Position numbers and translations under genes: made by a program
Notes under the pieces: generated by a model
The model's database searches: none
The model's input: the letters and a program-made list of their open reading frames with translations, nothing else
Told to the model about the DNA's origin: nothing
Part shown: piece by piece, positions 31,982 through 41,125 of the stretch
Layout: each line of letters starts with the position of its first letter
Numbering within the stretch: position 1 is the first letter of the stretch
Assembly (NCBI GenBank): GCA_026625165.1
Contig: CP112999.1
Location: forward strand, 372,001-436,000
DNA from: Methanoregula sp.
GTDB taxonomy: Archaea; Halobacteriota; Methanomicrobia; Methanomicrobiales; Methanospirillaceae
DNA length: 64,000 nucleotides
Direction: 5' to 3'

Positions 31982-32740
31982 TCATGTACCGACAACGATC
32001 GGGTCTTCCAGTCCCTGCAACAGCGAGAGGATTGAGAGGGCGGCAAGGTAGCTTGTCGCGGGATTATCAGGGCTTGGCACATTGGTCACCCGGATGCAGC
32101 TCTCGCCAAAGTCGCCTTCAAAAATGACTTCGTGGATGTTACGGTCGATGGCGGGATCAACCCAGAGTTCAACGTCTACATCTCTGCCAGCGGCAAGGCT
32201 CATGGCAACCGACACATTAACGTTCTTGGGGAACGCCTTGATGCATTCGTGTGCTTTTCCGGAAAAGATGATTCGGCGCTCCTTTGCCTCGACCCCAAGC
32301 GATGCGGGGCTTTTTATTGTCCGTAAGAGCAGTTTTTTTACCGGTGAAATCCGTCCCACCTTGAGGTTGTCAAGGCCAAAGATCGCACCGCTGGGAATAT
32401 AGATCCGTTTACCGTTGTGCCTCGCAGATTCCCGGAGCTCGTCCCTGAATAATGGATCTGCAAGAGCCCCCACGCTCATGATGACAAGGTCTTTTTTATG
32501 TTCAAGGACCTCAATTGCATAGTGTCTTACCGCATTCACCGAAGCTGCCTCTACAACGAGATCAAAATCTTTGGAAATAAATGACTCAAAATCCTTATAT
32601 GCCCGGCCCGTAGTGATCATTTCAAGTTCCTTTGCCCGTTCAAAAAGAGTATCAAAGAGGGCGACGATACTGATTCCATCGGCATGGTTTGCTATTATGT
32701 GCCCGATATTGCCACAGCCGATCAGGCCGATCTTGATCAT
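31982..32740 (-). CDS. nadX: L-aspartate dehydrogenase
   Basis: 252 residues. NAD(P)-dependent oxidation of aspartate gives iminoaspartate, the first step of NAD synthesis in archaea lacking NadB. The Rossmann loop is GLIGCGNIGHIIA; EAASVNAVRHYA, PSGAIFGLDNLK and the C-terminal NPATSYLAALSIL segment are family hallmarks. It lies just upstream of nadC. A nadA gene is not in the window. Confidence 0.93.
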   Translation of the reverse strand: MIKIGLIGCGNIGHIIANHADGISIVALFDTLFERAKELEMITTGRAYKDFESFISKDFDLVVEAASVNAVRHYAIEVLEHKKDLVIMSVGALADPLFRDELRESARHNGKRIYIPSGAIFGLDNLKVGRISPVKKLLLRTIKSPASLGVEAKERRIIFSGKAHECIKAFPKNVNVSVAMSLAAGRDVDVELWVDPAIDRNIHEVIFEGDFGESCIRVTNVPSPDNPATSYLAALSILSLLQGLEDPIVVGT

Positions 32741-32879
32741 TCTTGGTCTCCGTAAAAATTAAAATTTTTAGGTCATTCTCAATCTTTGGTTCAATATTTG
32801 TTTAATTAGGAGGATAGAGCCTTTAAATTCTTCTGTAGCACTGGCATGCCCTTTTATTTTGGATTGAACGCAATTGAAG

Positions 32880-33977
32880 TCAATTGATTTTTAAATGAGA
32901 ATATGACCATTTGTTTTCGATGATGAACCAACAATAACCGATTATACAACAGATTCCTATAGCAAACAAAGCTCCCGCGATGTGAATTACTATTACGAAA
33001 AGATCTGTCAGGGGTAACAAATCCGAAAGCGGATAAATAATATATTTTAAAATTATTTTATCAATAAAAAGGAAATAAAACATCTGAACAAGAAAAATAT
33101 GCCATGACGCCTTACCTGCATTTTCGACCATTCGGTATATCCTGGTCTCTGTTTTTTTTGGAAGGAAATACAGGCCAGAAATGGCTAACAACAGGGTCCA
33201 AAAGTACGCCGGGGTATGAAACATTCCATTATAGGCATTGAAATCGGTGAAAGAGGAAAGCAGCGGGGTGTAACAAACCATTAAAAGATATGTGAAACTA
33301 AAAACACAACCGAAAATTATCCATATGCGGGGGCGTTTTGTTGATGTCACCATCCATACTCCCAGTGCTCCTGCAAACAAGTAAGGAAGGTACAGCACGG
33401 AAGAGATGCTCCGCGGGACCCCGAAAATGAACATGAAAAAATCCATGAGCATGCCCAGTACGAATGCAAGGATAATCATCAAATCCGGATTGCGAAGTGC
33501 AAAGAGGTAAAGAAGAGGAATTACGATTACACTCTGGAGGATAACTGGAACAAAATATGCTCCCCACCCGGATCCTCCCCAGATGAAATTTGACATGAGC
33601 GATAGGAGGTTGAATTGAGAATGAAAAAATACAATAAGAAGTATGATCTGAATCAGCCAATACAGTGCATAGGGTTTCAAGAGTCTTTTAAATCGTCTGG
33701 ATAATATGGTCAGGTCAAAACATTGTCCGAGAGTACTGGCACCACGTCTTTTATAAGCATACGCTCCAGTAAAGCCGGCGATGAGGATGAGAAGGGGAAC
33801 AGCATGCCAGATATGGAAGGGAGCTCCTAACAAAAGATAAATACTCTCTTTCCACACGTGGAGAAAAACAACTGCAATTATGGCATATCCCTTAAGTAAA
33901 TCAATTTGTGTTAGGTGCTCTGGCAGGTGCCCTGTAACTGTCGCCACATTGTCCTTGGTTGATTTTTGTTTTTTCAT
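32880..33977 (-). CDS. Acyltransferase-3 family membrane protein (paralog of 39749-40852)
   Basis: 365 residues with about ten transmembrane helices. The first helix region reads QIDLLKGYAIIAVVFLHVW, the acyltransferase-3 pattern with a conserved His thought to be catalytic. These enzymes acylate sugars or other surface molecules. The gene is noticeably richer in A+T codons than its neighbours. The paralog at 39749-40852 shares FLHVW/LHHTL, VPLLILIAGFTG-YAY, ALGVW and GKASWHIFLVQM. Candidate substrates are S-layer glycans or polar lipids, by inference. Confidence 0.82.
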   Translation of the reverse strand: MKKQKSTKDNVATVTGHLPEHLTQIDLLKGYAIIAVVFLHVWKESIYLLLGAPFHIWHAVPLLILIAGFTGAYAYKRRGASTLGQCFDLTILSRRFKRLLKPYALYWLIQIILLIVFFHSQFNLLSLMSNFIWGGSGWGAYFVPVILQSVIVIPLLYLFALRNPDLMIILAFVLGMLMDFFMFIFGVPRSISSVLYLPYLFAGALGVWMVTSTKRPRIWIIFGCVFSFTYLLMVCYTPLLSSFTDFNAYNGMFHTPAYFWTLLLAISGLYFLPKKTETRIYRMVENAGKASWHIFLVQMFYFLFIDKIILKYIIYPLSDLLPLTDLFVIVIHIAGALFAIGICCIIGYCWFIIENKWSYSHLKIN

Positions 33978-34174
33978 GGTATTGGCGGCACTTTTGTCAT
34001 TTCATTATTAACAGATTACTGATATTGTTAGTCAATTGGAATTCTGATCACTGTGTTTATATACGAATCTTGTTGGCGCTCTCATTAATCCTCTCCAGGA
34101 TTTTTTATAGGCTCATGTGATATCTATAATAAAAGAGATCCCATGTGAGGAATGAAGACATATCAGGAAAATTC

Positions 34175-35422
34175 ATGGTAATATCAGATTTTTTGCATCT
34201 AGTCGGAAAACGGGTCTATATAGAGACATACGGGTGCCGGTATAATTTCGGGGACACATCAAAACTGCAGGGAATCCTCAAATATCAGGGCTGCACCCTT
34301 GTGCAGTCTGATGAAGATGCTGAAGCAGTGATCATCAACACCTGCACGGTTGTCGCAGCTACCGAACGGCGGATGCTGCGGCGGATGTCGCGGTTCCGGG
34401 ACCATGACCTCTATGTGACCGGCTGTATGTCCGTCGTCCAGCGGGAAGCAATCCTTGCAGTCTGCACGCCAAAATTTATCTCTCCTGGATCTGTCCACGA
34501 AAAGTACTGTAGTCTGGGGACGGTCAGCAGTTGTCCCTCGGGGATTATCCAGATCGCACAAGGGTGTTTTGGACACTGTTCATATTGCATTGCACGGGTC
34601 GCCCGCGGACCACTGAAAAGTTTTCCCGAACAAGAGATCCTTGAACGGATCCGTGCATCGGTCACTTCGGGAGCAGCAGAGATCCAGCTGACCGCACAGG
34701 ACGTGAGTGCTTACGGACAGGACACCGGAACGTCACTGGCGCAGTTGCTAAACGGGATTGACGAAGTTCCCGGTACATATTTCGTACGGGTTGGCATGAT
34801 GAACCCAGTATCGGTCATCAAAATTCTTGATGACCTTATCGATGCTTTTGCGATCAAAAAAATATTCAGGTTCATTCATGTCCCGGTACAGTCAGGCTCG
34901 GATCGCATCCTTGAGGGGATGGGCAGGGAATACACGTGTGAAGACTTTGAGTTCATTATTGCTGCGTTCAGGAAAAAATATCCTGAGATTACAGTGGCTA
35001 CGGATATGATTGTCGGATTTCCCGGTGAGACTGAAGAGGATTTTTTAAAATCCCTCGAACTCCTTGACAGGGTCCGTCCGGATAAGGTGAATGTTACACG
35101 GTTTTCAAAACGCCCTCATACCTGCGATTTTTCTGTAAAGGAAGTGCCCGAATCAATAAAAAAAGCCCGCTCCCGGATCATGAATGCCCGTTCCGAACAG
35201 ATCTATCATACGAAAAATGGTGCGTTCATTGGCCGGGCAGTCCCATTCATCGTGACGGAACGGATCCGGACAGGTTCAGTCATGGCCCGGACTCCTTCGT
35301 ATGTAGGCGTTGTCCTGAATGAAGACCTCCCCATCGGGTTTACGGGCCACGCTGTCATCGGGAAGGAACACACGTATTTTTTTTCCGGGGAATATCGCGT
35401 GGATCGCACGGGCGACCGATGA
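34175..35422 (+). CDS. tRNA t6A37 methylthiotransferase (e-MtaB family), radical SAM
   Basis: 415 residues from the ATG at 34175; a GTG at 34145 gives a longer N-terminus. The methylthiotransferase domain has cluster Cys residues in ETYGCRYN, INTCTV and VTGCMS. The radical SAM cluster is GCFGHCSYC, and the C-terminal TRAM-like region runs from about 350. It would convert t6A37 to ms2t6A37. The family also contains MiaB-like enzymes, but the archaeal members are usually e-MtaB. It stands alone, after an A/T-rich promoter region. Confidence 0.87.
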   Translation: MVISDFLHLVGKRVYIETYGCRYNFGDTSKLQGILKYQGCTLVQSDEDAEAVIINTCTVVAATERRMLRRMSRFRDHDLYVTGCMSVVQREAILAVCTPKFISPGSVHEKYCSLGTVSSCPSGIIQIAQGCFGHCSYCIARVARGPLKSFPEQEILERIRASVTSGAAEIQLTAQDVSAYGQDTGTSLAQLLNGIDEVPGTYFVRVGMMNPVSVIKILDDLIDAFAIKKIFRFIHVPVQSGSDRILEGMGREYTCEDFEFIIAAFRKKYPEITVATDMIVGFPGETEEDFLKSLELLDRVRPDKVNVTRFSKRPHTCDFSVKEVPESIKKARSRIMNARSEQIYHTKNGAFIGRAVPFIVTERIRTGSVMARTPSYVGVVLNEDLPIGFTGHAVIGKEHTYFFSGEYRVDRTGDR

Positions 35423-35606
35423 TCGGGATATTTGCGCCCATAGATAACATCTGCCGGAAAAACATGCCCTAGCACTCCCGATTGTCGCACGTTAAACCCC
35501 CCCTGCCCCCCACGTCTGCCAATAACAATCCGCTGTTGCGCGTGCTTATTATCGCCAAATGCCAATGGTACTTATCCTATGAAGATATTTTCAGGGCGGC
35601 CATCAC

Positions 35607-36137
35607 ATGGACGAGATTGAAACCGGCTTTGAGAAGATTTTGAAAAAAATCGAAGATTTGAAGGGCAAAGAGGCAGGAATCGTTGAAAAAATCAAAAAGA
35701 ACGATGCAGCGCTTCTTGAACGGATGGCACAATCTGCGGTTCCTGTTGTGAAATCCATCGGCCTTGCGATGCTTGAGAAAGGAAAACAGGACACAAAAGG
35801 GGAGATCTACAATCCGAATTATTATCCAAAAAAGATGATTATTTTGGGAAAAACAGATCCTTCACCGTTCCGCCCGGATGATACGACAAAAAAGGTCACC
35901 GACCAGTTCTGTGTCCTTTCCGAAGAAGGAAAATTTTACGAGCTGATGTACAGCACGGATGGGTTTTTGACAGATTCATACCTCAACCCGATCGATGCCG
36001 GTGAAGCTCTCCAGCACTACGGGTACGATGCCATGTACATGCTCTACCAGGCAATGCATGATTATCTCAGGGGCGAAGAGGCACTCATCGAAGCTCTTCA
36101 AAAAACCCTGACTTATGTATTCCCAAACACATCGTAA
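35607..36137 (+). CDS. Hypothetical protein with N-terminal coiled coil
   Basis: 176 residues. The first 50 residues form a Lys/Glu-rich amphipathic helix likely to be a coiled coil. The rest is alpha/beta with a Tyr-rich block (PNYYPKKMIILGKTDPSPFRPDD) and a helical C-terminus containing HYGYDAMYMLYQ. No catalytic motif, metal site or membrane segment is visible. The frame is complete with typical codon use, so the gene is real, but the function is unknown. Confidence 0.65.
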   Translation: MDEIETGFEKILKKIEDLKGKEAGIVEKIKKNDAALLERMAQSAVPVVKSIGLAMLEKGKQDTKGEIYNPNYYPKKMIILGKTDPSPFRPDDTTKKVTDQFCVLSEEGKFYELMYSTDGFLTDSYLNPIDAGEALQHYGYDAMYMLYQAMHDYLRGEEALIEALQKTLTYVFPNTS

Positions 36138-36159
36138 GAAATCAGATGGTGCTCCCGTA

Positions 36160-36639
36160 TCATTTCCATCTAAAAAGCGGGATCACCGGCTTTAAAAGGT
36201 CGTCATCACTTTTTCCAAGAGCTGATAACCTGAATGTCTGGGAATATGCACGCCCCTGTGAATTCTGGTAATCTGCCGTTGCTTTTGCCTCGCTGATCAT
36301 TTCAGGGAGCGGGTATTCATATTTATCGTCGGCGGCAAGCGCAGGGATATCAAATTCAATGTTGAGCGGGACGATTGCCACATGTATTTTTTCTGCACTA
36401 TCGTTTCCCTTGTTGGCGACAATAATGTTCTTTGCATTATCTGAAAGGAAGATGCTGATTTCCGGGAGGAATCGCGTGTCCTGCATGATAAAAAACGACA
36501 TGCCGAGCGCGACTAGTAAAATTGCTGCCATCCCGCTGAAGTAGAGATCATTAAAAACATAGAGATCGACAAAAAAGATAATTGCAAAGAGCAGTGATCC
36601 TGCTGCGATGATGAATTTAAATTGCCTGTCCATATCCAA
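36160..36639 (-). CDS. Two-helix membrane protein with extracellular or cytoplasmic beta domain
   Basis: 159 residues. Two hydrophobic segments at about 8-29 and 33-51 form a hairpin, followed by a beta-rich domain of about 105 residues with no Cys. The domain shows an immunoglobulin-like alternation (FLSDNAKNIIVANKGNDS, then AIVPLNIEFDIP). No family was recognised. It is adjacent to but divergent from the downstream tRNA-Ile region and converges on the coiled-coil gene. Confidence 0.65.
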   Translation of the reverse strand: MDMDRQFKFIIAAGSLLFAIIFFVDLYVFNDLYFSGMAAILLVALGMSFFIMQDTRFLPEISIFLSDNAKNIIVANKGNDSAEKIHVAIVPLNIEFDIPALAADDKYEYPLPEMISEAKATADYQNSQGRAYSQTFRLSALGKSDDDLLKPVIPLFRWK

Positions 36640-36705
36640 TGATTTGGGTTTCTGATCTATATCAAAATAAGGGAAATGAAGCGTGCGAAAAATAAAAAGA
36701 TAGAA

Positions 36706-36779
36706 TGGGCCCGATGCGATTCGAACGCATGACCTCCCGGTTATCAGCCGGGCGCACCACCGGGCTATGCTACGGGCCC
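36706..36779 (-). tRNA. tRNA-Ile (GAT)
   Basis: Minus-strand cloverleaf of 74 nt: acceptor GGGCCCG/CGGGCCC, anticodon loop CTGATAA with GAT (36743-36745), T-loop TTCGAAT, discriminator A. Its acceptor, anticodon stem and T-arm are identical to the CAT tRNA at 23862-23936. Confidence 0.95.
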
Positions 36780-36913
36780 AAAAAAATTCCTTAAATTTAC
36801 CCTAATTAGTATCCCATCAGAGTTTTTATAGGTTGTGAATTCCCTGTCACGAGCTCGTTAAATACATAGTCACAAAGAATCTCAGGATAAAGTGAAGAGC
36901 AGGATCTGGGATC

Positions 36914-38683
36914 ATGGAACGACAATATCTCCTTGGAAATGAAGCGATCGCCCATGCTTGTCTGGAAGCTCCCGTGGATTTTGTCAGCGGGTATCCCGGG
37001 ACACCCTCGTCAGAGGTGATCGATGTGCTCCGCTCCCGGCAGGAACGTGCGTATTACATCGAGTGGTCGACCAACGAGAAGGTGGCGCTGGAAAACGCCC
37101 TTGCCGCAGCATGGTGCGGGCTGCGTGCGCTCTGCACAATGAAGCACGTCGGGCTTAATGTGGCTGCCGATCCCCTGATGACAAGCGCTTACACCGGTGT
37201 GACGGGCGGGCTTGTGATCATGAGCGCGGATGATCCGTTTGCCCATAGTTCACAGAATGAACAGGACAGCCGGTGCTATGCCCGTTTCGCACGTGTGCCG
37301 TGCCTTGATCCGGCAACAATCCAGGAAGCGCACGATATGGTCCGCGATGCGTTTGCCCTCTCCGAGGAGTTTTCCCTTCCTGTGATATTCCGCCCCACTA
37401 CGCGCATCTGCCATTCCAAAGGAGATGTTGCGCTTGGCCCGATCGTGGCATCCCAGCGGAAGGGCGAATTCAAAAAAGACCCCAGACAGTATGTGGTTAT
37501 CCCAGCACATACCCGGATCCTTCATAAAAAACTGAATGAAAAACAGCCTGCAATAAAAAAACGGCTCGTTGAACTTGGATATAATACATATTCAGTGAGG
37601 GGGAAGACTGCAGTTATCGCGAGCGGGATCGCCGTAACCTATGTGCAGGAACTCATCCCCGAAGGCATTTCCTTCATGAAGATCGGTGCCTACCCGATCG
37701 ATGAAAGCTGGCTGTCTGGTTTTGTCCGGCAGCACGACACGGTGCTGGTCATCGAGGAACTCGCACCCGAAATCGAGGAGCAGGTCCTGCAGGTCGCCGG
37801 AATTGTAAACGTCCTTGGCAAGAAGAACGGTTACGTTCCCTATGAAGGTGAATTGTCCCTTTCTGCTGTCGCCGCAATCATGGTGAAAGCAGGTTCCATC
37901 CCTGCAATTCCTTATCCGGCAGTAAGCCCTGTCCAGGACCTGCCGTTGCGCCCGCCGATCCTCTGTGCGGGCTGTCTCCACCGGGCTGCGTTTTATGCGA
38001 TCAAGCGTGTTTTTAAGGATGCGGTTTACCCAAGCGATATCGGCTGCTACACATTAGGGCTCCAGCTCGGTGTTGTTGATACCACCATCTGCATGGGAGC
38101 TTCGATCACCGTTTCAAGCGGCATCGCACATTCCGGTGAACCCCGTGATATTATCTGTACAATCGGGGACTCCACGTTCCTGCATACAGGCATCCAGGGC
38201 CTGATGAACGCGGTCTATAACGGGGCGGACATTACAGTCGTAATCCTTGATAACCGGATTACCGCGATGACCGGGCACCAGCCGAACCCGAATACCGGAG
38301 TGACTGCGTGCGGTATCGCGAGCCATCCGGTATCGCTCGATGCAGTCTGTCGCGCCTGCGGGGTAACATTTGTTGAAACTGTTGACCCGTACGACATCAC
38401 CGGTATGATGAATGTGCTTAAGGAAGCCCAGTCACGCAAAGGAGTGAAGGTGGTCATCGCAAAACAGCAGTGCGTGATCATGGCAAAACGGGGTGGCGTG
38501 AAACGGGGTCGATACATGGTGGACGCAGAGATATGCACCGGCTGCGGTACCTGTGTACGGTACGGGTGCCCGGCGATCGAGATGGCCGGCGAGAAAGCGC
38601 GGATCACCGACCTGTGCAGCGGGTGCGCAGTATGTGCACAGCTCTGCCCGACAGGGGCGATTGTACGGGAGGGAAAGAAATGA
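36914..38683 (+). CDS. iorA: Indolepyruvate ferredoxin oxidoreductase, alpha subunit
   Basis: 589 residues. With IorB it oxidises aryl-2-oxo acids to aryl-CoA with ferredoxin, and can run in reverse for aromatic amino-acid synthesis. It has an N-terminal pyrimidine-binding domain (SGYPGTPSSEV), a TPP-binding domain (GCYTLG, IGDSTFLHTGI) and two C-terminal [4Fe-4S] motifs, CTGCGTCVRYGCP and CSGCAVCAQLCP. Its stop overlaps the iorB start as ATGA. The promoter region follows the tRNA-Ile gene. Confidence 0.94.
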   Translation: MERQYLLGNEAIAHACLEAPVDFVSGYPGTPSSEVIDVLRSRQERAYYIEWSTNEKVALENALAAAWCGLRALCTMKHVGLNVAADPLMTSAYTGVTGGLVIMSADDPFAHSSQNEQDSRCYARFARVPCLDPATIQEAHDMVRDAFALSEEFSLPVIFRPTTRICHSKGDVALGPIVASQRKGEFKKDPRQYVVIPAHTRILHKKLNEKQPAIKKRLVELGYNTYSVRGKTAVIASGIAVTYVQELIPEGISFMKIGAYPIDESWLSGFVRQHDTVLVIEELAPEIEEQVLQVAGIVNVLGKKNGYVPYEGELSLSAVAAIMVKAGSIPAIPYPAVSPVQDLPLRPPILCAGCLHRAAFYAIKRVFKDAVYPSDIGCYTLGLQLGVVDTTICMGASITVSSGIAHSGEPRDIICTIGDSTFLHTGIQGLMNAVYNGADITVVILDNRITAMTGHQPNPNTGVTACGIASHPVSLDAVCRACGVTFVETVDPYDITGMMNVLKEAQSRKGVKVVIAKQQCVIMAKRGGVKRGRYMVDAEICTGCGTCVRYGCPAIEMAGEKARITDLCSGCAVCAQLCPTGAIVREGKK

Positions 38684-39264
38684 AGAGCAGTTTTGATATC
38701 CTGATGGTCGGGATCGGTGGTCAGGGGACGATCCTTGCGTCCAATATCATCGGGCAGGCGTGCCTGCTGGAAAACAGGAGGGTGAAGGGTGCCGAGACCC
38801 ATGGGATGGCGCAGCGCGGCGGGTCCGTGGAGAGCCATATCAGGATCGACGGGAAGTTCGGGCCGCTTATTGCCCCCGGGCAGGCAGACATCCTGCTCTC
38901 CTTTGACCTTCTGGAAGCGCTGCGGTATTCCCATTACCTGAAAGCAGGAGGGACGATGGTGCTCAACCGCCACCTTGTGCTGCCGACATCTGTCTACATG
39001 CAGAAGATCGAGGCACCCACAGAAGAGGGTATCATCGCCGCACTCGGCCGGTTCAGGCTTTGCATCCTAGATGCCGACCGGATCGCACAGGAAGCAGGGA
39101 GCCCCCTGTCCCAGAATGTCGTGATGCTTGGAGCCGCATCCCGTATGATCCCGCTAAAACCGGAATCGCTGCTCTCTGCCGTGAAAAATCTCGTCCCAAA
39201 AAAGACCATTGAGATCAATGCCCGTGCATTTGAGATGGGCAGGGAATCCGGCAGCAGTTGCTGA
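38680..39264 (+). CDS. iorB: Indolepyruvate ferredoxin oxidoreductase, beta subunit
   Basis: 194 residues from the ATG at 38680, which overlaps the iorA stop (ATGA) so translation is coupled. The gamma-domain fold carries GIGGQGTILASNIIGQA, EATHGMAQRGGSVESHIR-type motif (here AETHGMAQRGG) and DADRIAQEAGSP. The frame continues upstream inside iorA to 38470, but that part is a shadow. IorB completes the oxidoreductase. Confidence 0.94.
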   Translation: MKSSFDILMVGIGGQGTILASNIIGQACLLENRRVKGAETHGMAQRGGSVESHIRIDGKFGPLIAPGQADILLSFDLLEALRYSHYLKAGGTMVLNRHLVLPTSVYMQKIEAPTEEGIIAALGRFRLCILDADRIAQEAGSPLSQNVVMLGAASRMIPLKPESLLSAVKNLVPKKTIEINARAFEMGRESGSSC

Positions 39265-39748
39265 TTGTGCAAATGCAGGGTGCAGTGTCCCGGAAGTGAG
39301 AATATACCCGAATGTAACCCGAATGTCGAGCCCGGTTTAAGTTCAACTTCCGGATGGACATCACCGTGTTCAACAAGTGATTTCACGTAAGGAGTATAAC
39401 CGGGAATCCGGTTGGGTGACCATTTATACCAGACAACAATGACCTGGCTTAGTTTACAACGATAAAGATATGTGTGTTTGTAAAAAAAACACGAAATGAT
39501 TATGGGATTGATGAAAATTTTCAGGATTTGGCCGAGCAGCATCTTTTTTTAAAAATCTATTTTTATCCACCTAAACGATTATAGCGTAACATCAGTATTG
39601 CCTGCCCCAGCATTCCACCTGTCGATACCCTTATTTTATTGACAACTCCATTCCCGCGTAATAACGAGTATGATAAAACAGAAAATGCTTATCAAAATGG
39701 ATATACCAGACCACAACAAACCTTGTTCGAAAAGTTAACGGTGGCACT
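39265..39748. other. 484-bp intergenic region, A/T-rich toward the acyltransferase gene
   Basis: A minus-strand frame of 182 codons overlaps it but is mostly a shadow of iorB and is not called. The last 200 bp are A/T-rich and hold the promoter of the acyltransferase at 39749. No RNA gene was seen. Confidence 0.4.
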
Positions 39749-40852
39749 ATGAAAAAACGGACGCCCGTGAGATCAATACCCACCGAAAAACAAATATCAC
39801 TGCCAGAACGATTGGTCGAGATCGATCTGCTTAAGGGAATGGCAATAATTGCGGTCGTTCTCCACCATACTTTGTCAGTGAGCATCCTGCTCGCTATCGG
39901 CGCTCCATTTTATATCTACCATTCGGTTCCGCTTCTCATTCTTATCGCAGGTTTTACCGGGACATACGCGTATATGCGACGTAATTATACGACAATTAGT
40001 CAGTGTTACGATGCTGGACTGTTATACCGGCGGTTCAGGAGGTTAATTATACCCTATGTTATGATTTTTTTGCTGCAGATTGCCATTATCCACATTATTT
40101 TCCACAATTCCTTCGATATGGGGTCGCTTGTTTACAGTTTCCTGACCGGGGGTTACGGGTTAGGGGCATACTTCGTGCCAGTTATTATCCAGTCCATCCT
40201 CATCGTTCCCATCCTGTATCTCCTGGCACTGCGAAATCCTTATGCCATGCTGGTTGGAGCATTTGTTTTTGATCTTGCCATGGAATACCTCGCTTATATT
40301 TCGGTAATCCCGTTAGAATTATACTATGTGCTCTATGCACAGTTTCTTTTTGCAGGAGCTCTGGGTGTCTGGCTTGCATTATCTGCGAGACGCCTGACAC
40401 TCTGGATCGCTATATTGGGATTTTTTAGTGCTGTTTATATCTGGATTACCTATTATACACAATTATTCACACCGTTTTTTGAGACTAATATTGTCGGGGT
40501 GATATCCCAGGCACCCGCGTATTTCTGGACATGTATCCTTGCACTGACAGGTTTAATGTTTCTCCCAAAAAAAGCGGAAACGTGGTTTTACCGGGGCCTC
40601 GCAAATGTGGGAAAAGCGTCCTGGCACATTTTTCTGGTACAGATGACATTCTTTTTCCTGTGGCAGCCGCTTGCAGAAAAGGTTCTGTTCCCTTTTTACA
40701 ATCTTTTTCCAACGGCCATCAGTTTTGTCGGCATTAGTCTGATTGCATTGGTTACTATCACAATCTGTTCAGGAACCGGGTATTTGTGGTATGTGTTCGA
40801 ATCTTCCTGGACAAATTCCGGTAAACCAAAAAGGAAAACTCCCTCGCAATGA
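39749..40852 (+). CDS. Acyltransferase-3 family membrane protein (paralog of 32880-33977)
   Basis: 367 residues, about ten transmembrane helices. The first helix region EIDLLKGMAIIAVVLHHTL carries the putative catalytic His pair. It shares ordered motifs with the gene at 32880-33977, including VPLLILIAGFTG, GLGAYFVPVIIQS and GKASWHIFLVQM, with a basic C-terminal tail. Both copies are A/T-rich. The role is likely acylation of a surface glycan or lipid. GTTAACGGTGG precedes the ATG. Confidence 0.83.
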   Translation: MKKRTPVRSIPTEKQISLPERLVEIDLLKGMAIIAVVLHHTLSVSILLAIGAPFYIYHSVPLLILIAGFTGTYAYMRRNYTTISQCYDAGLLYRRFRRLIIPYVMIFLLQIAIIHIIFHNSFDMGSLVYSFLTGGYGLGAYFVPVIIQSILIVPILYLLALRNPYAMLVGAFVFDLAMEYLAYISVIPLELYYVLYAQFLFAGALGVWLALSARRLTLWIAILGFFSAVYIWITYYTQLFTPFFETNIVGVISQAPAYFWTCILALTGLMFLPKKAETWFYRGLANVGKASWHIFLVQMTFFFLWQPLAEKVLFPFYNLFPTAISFVGISLIALVTITICSGTGYLWYVFESSWTNSGKPKRKTPSQ

Positions 40853-40982
40853 TTTTTTTAACATAGTGTGGCCCCGGGTTGCCTGATGTATCTCTGTCGG
40901 CCGAGTGAATCGGTAACCTATGTGTTGAGTTATTCCAAATACCGAAAAATGATATCCGGAAATACTAAAAAAAATCTTAAGA

Positions 40983-41066
40983 CGCTGAGGGGGGGAATTG
41001 AACCCCCGAGGGGCAAATGCCCCACAGGCTTTCCAGGCCTGCGCCCTACCGCTAGACTACCTCAGC
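40983..41066 (-). tRNA. tRNA-Ser (GGA)
   Basis: 84-nt class II tRNA on the minus strand with a long variable arm (GTGGGGCATTTGCCCC). Acceptor GCTGAGG/CCTCAGC, anticodon loop CTGGAAA with GGA (41032-41034), discriminator G. Confidence 0.95.
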
Positions 41067-41125
41067 AAAAAGGTATCCTAACTCTTGGTCGTGAATTTTT
41101 TTAATGCTATCCTTTATACAGCGTC

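Noticed and set aside
38994-39542. 182-codon minus-strand frame after iorB
   Set aside because: Most of it is a shadow of iorB and the rest has no domain or start signal.
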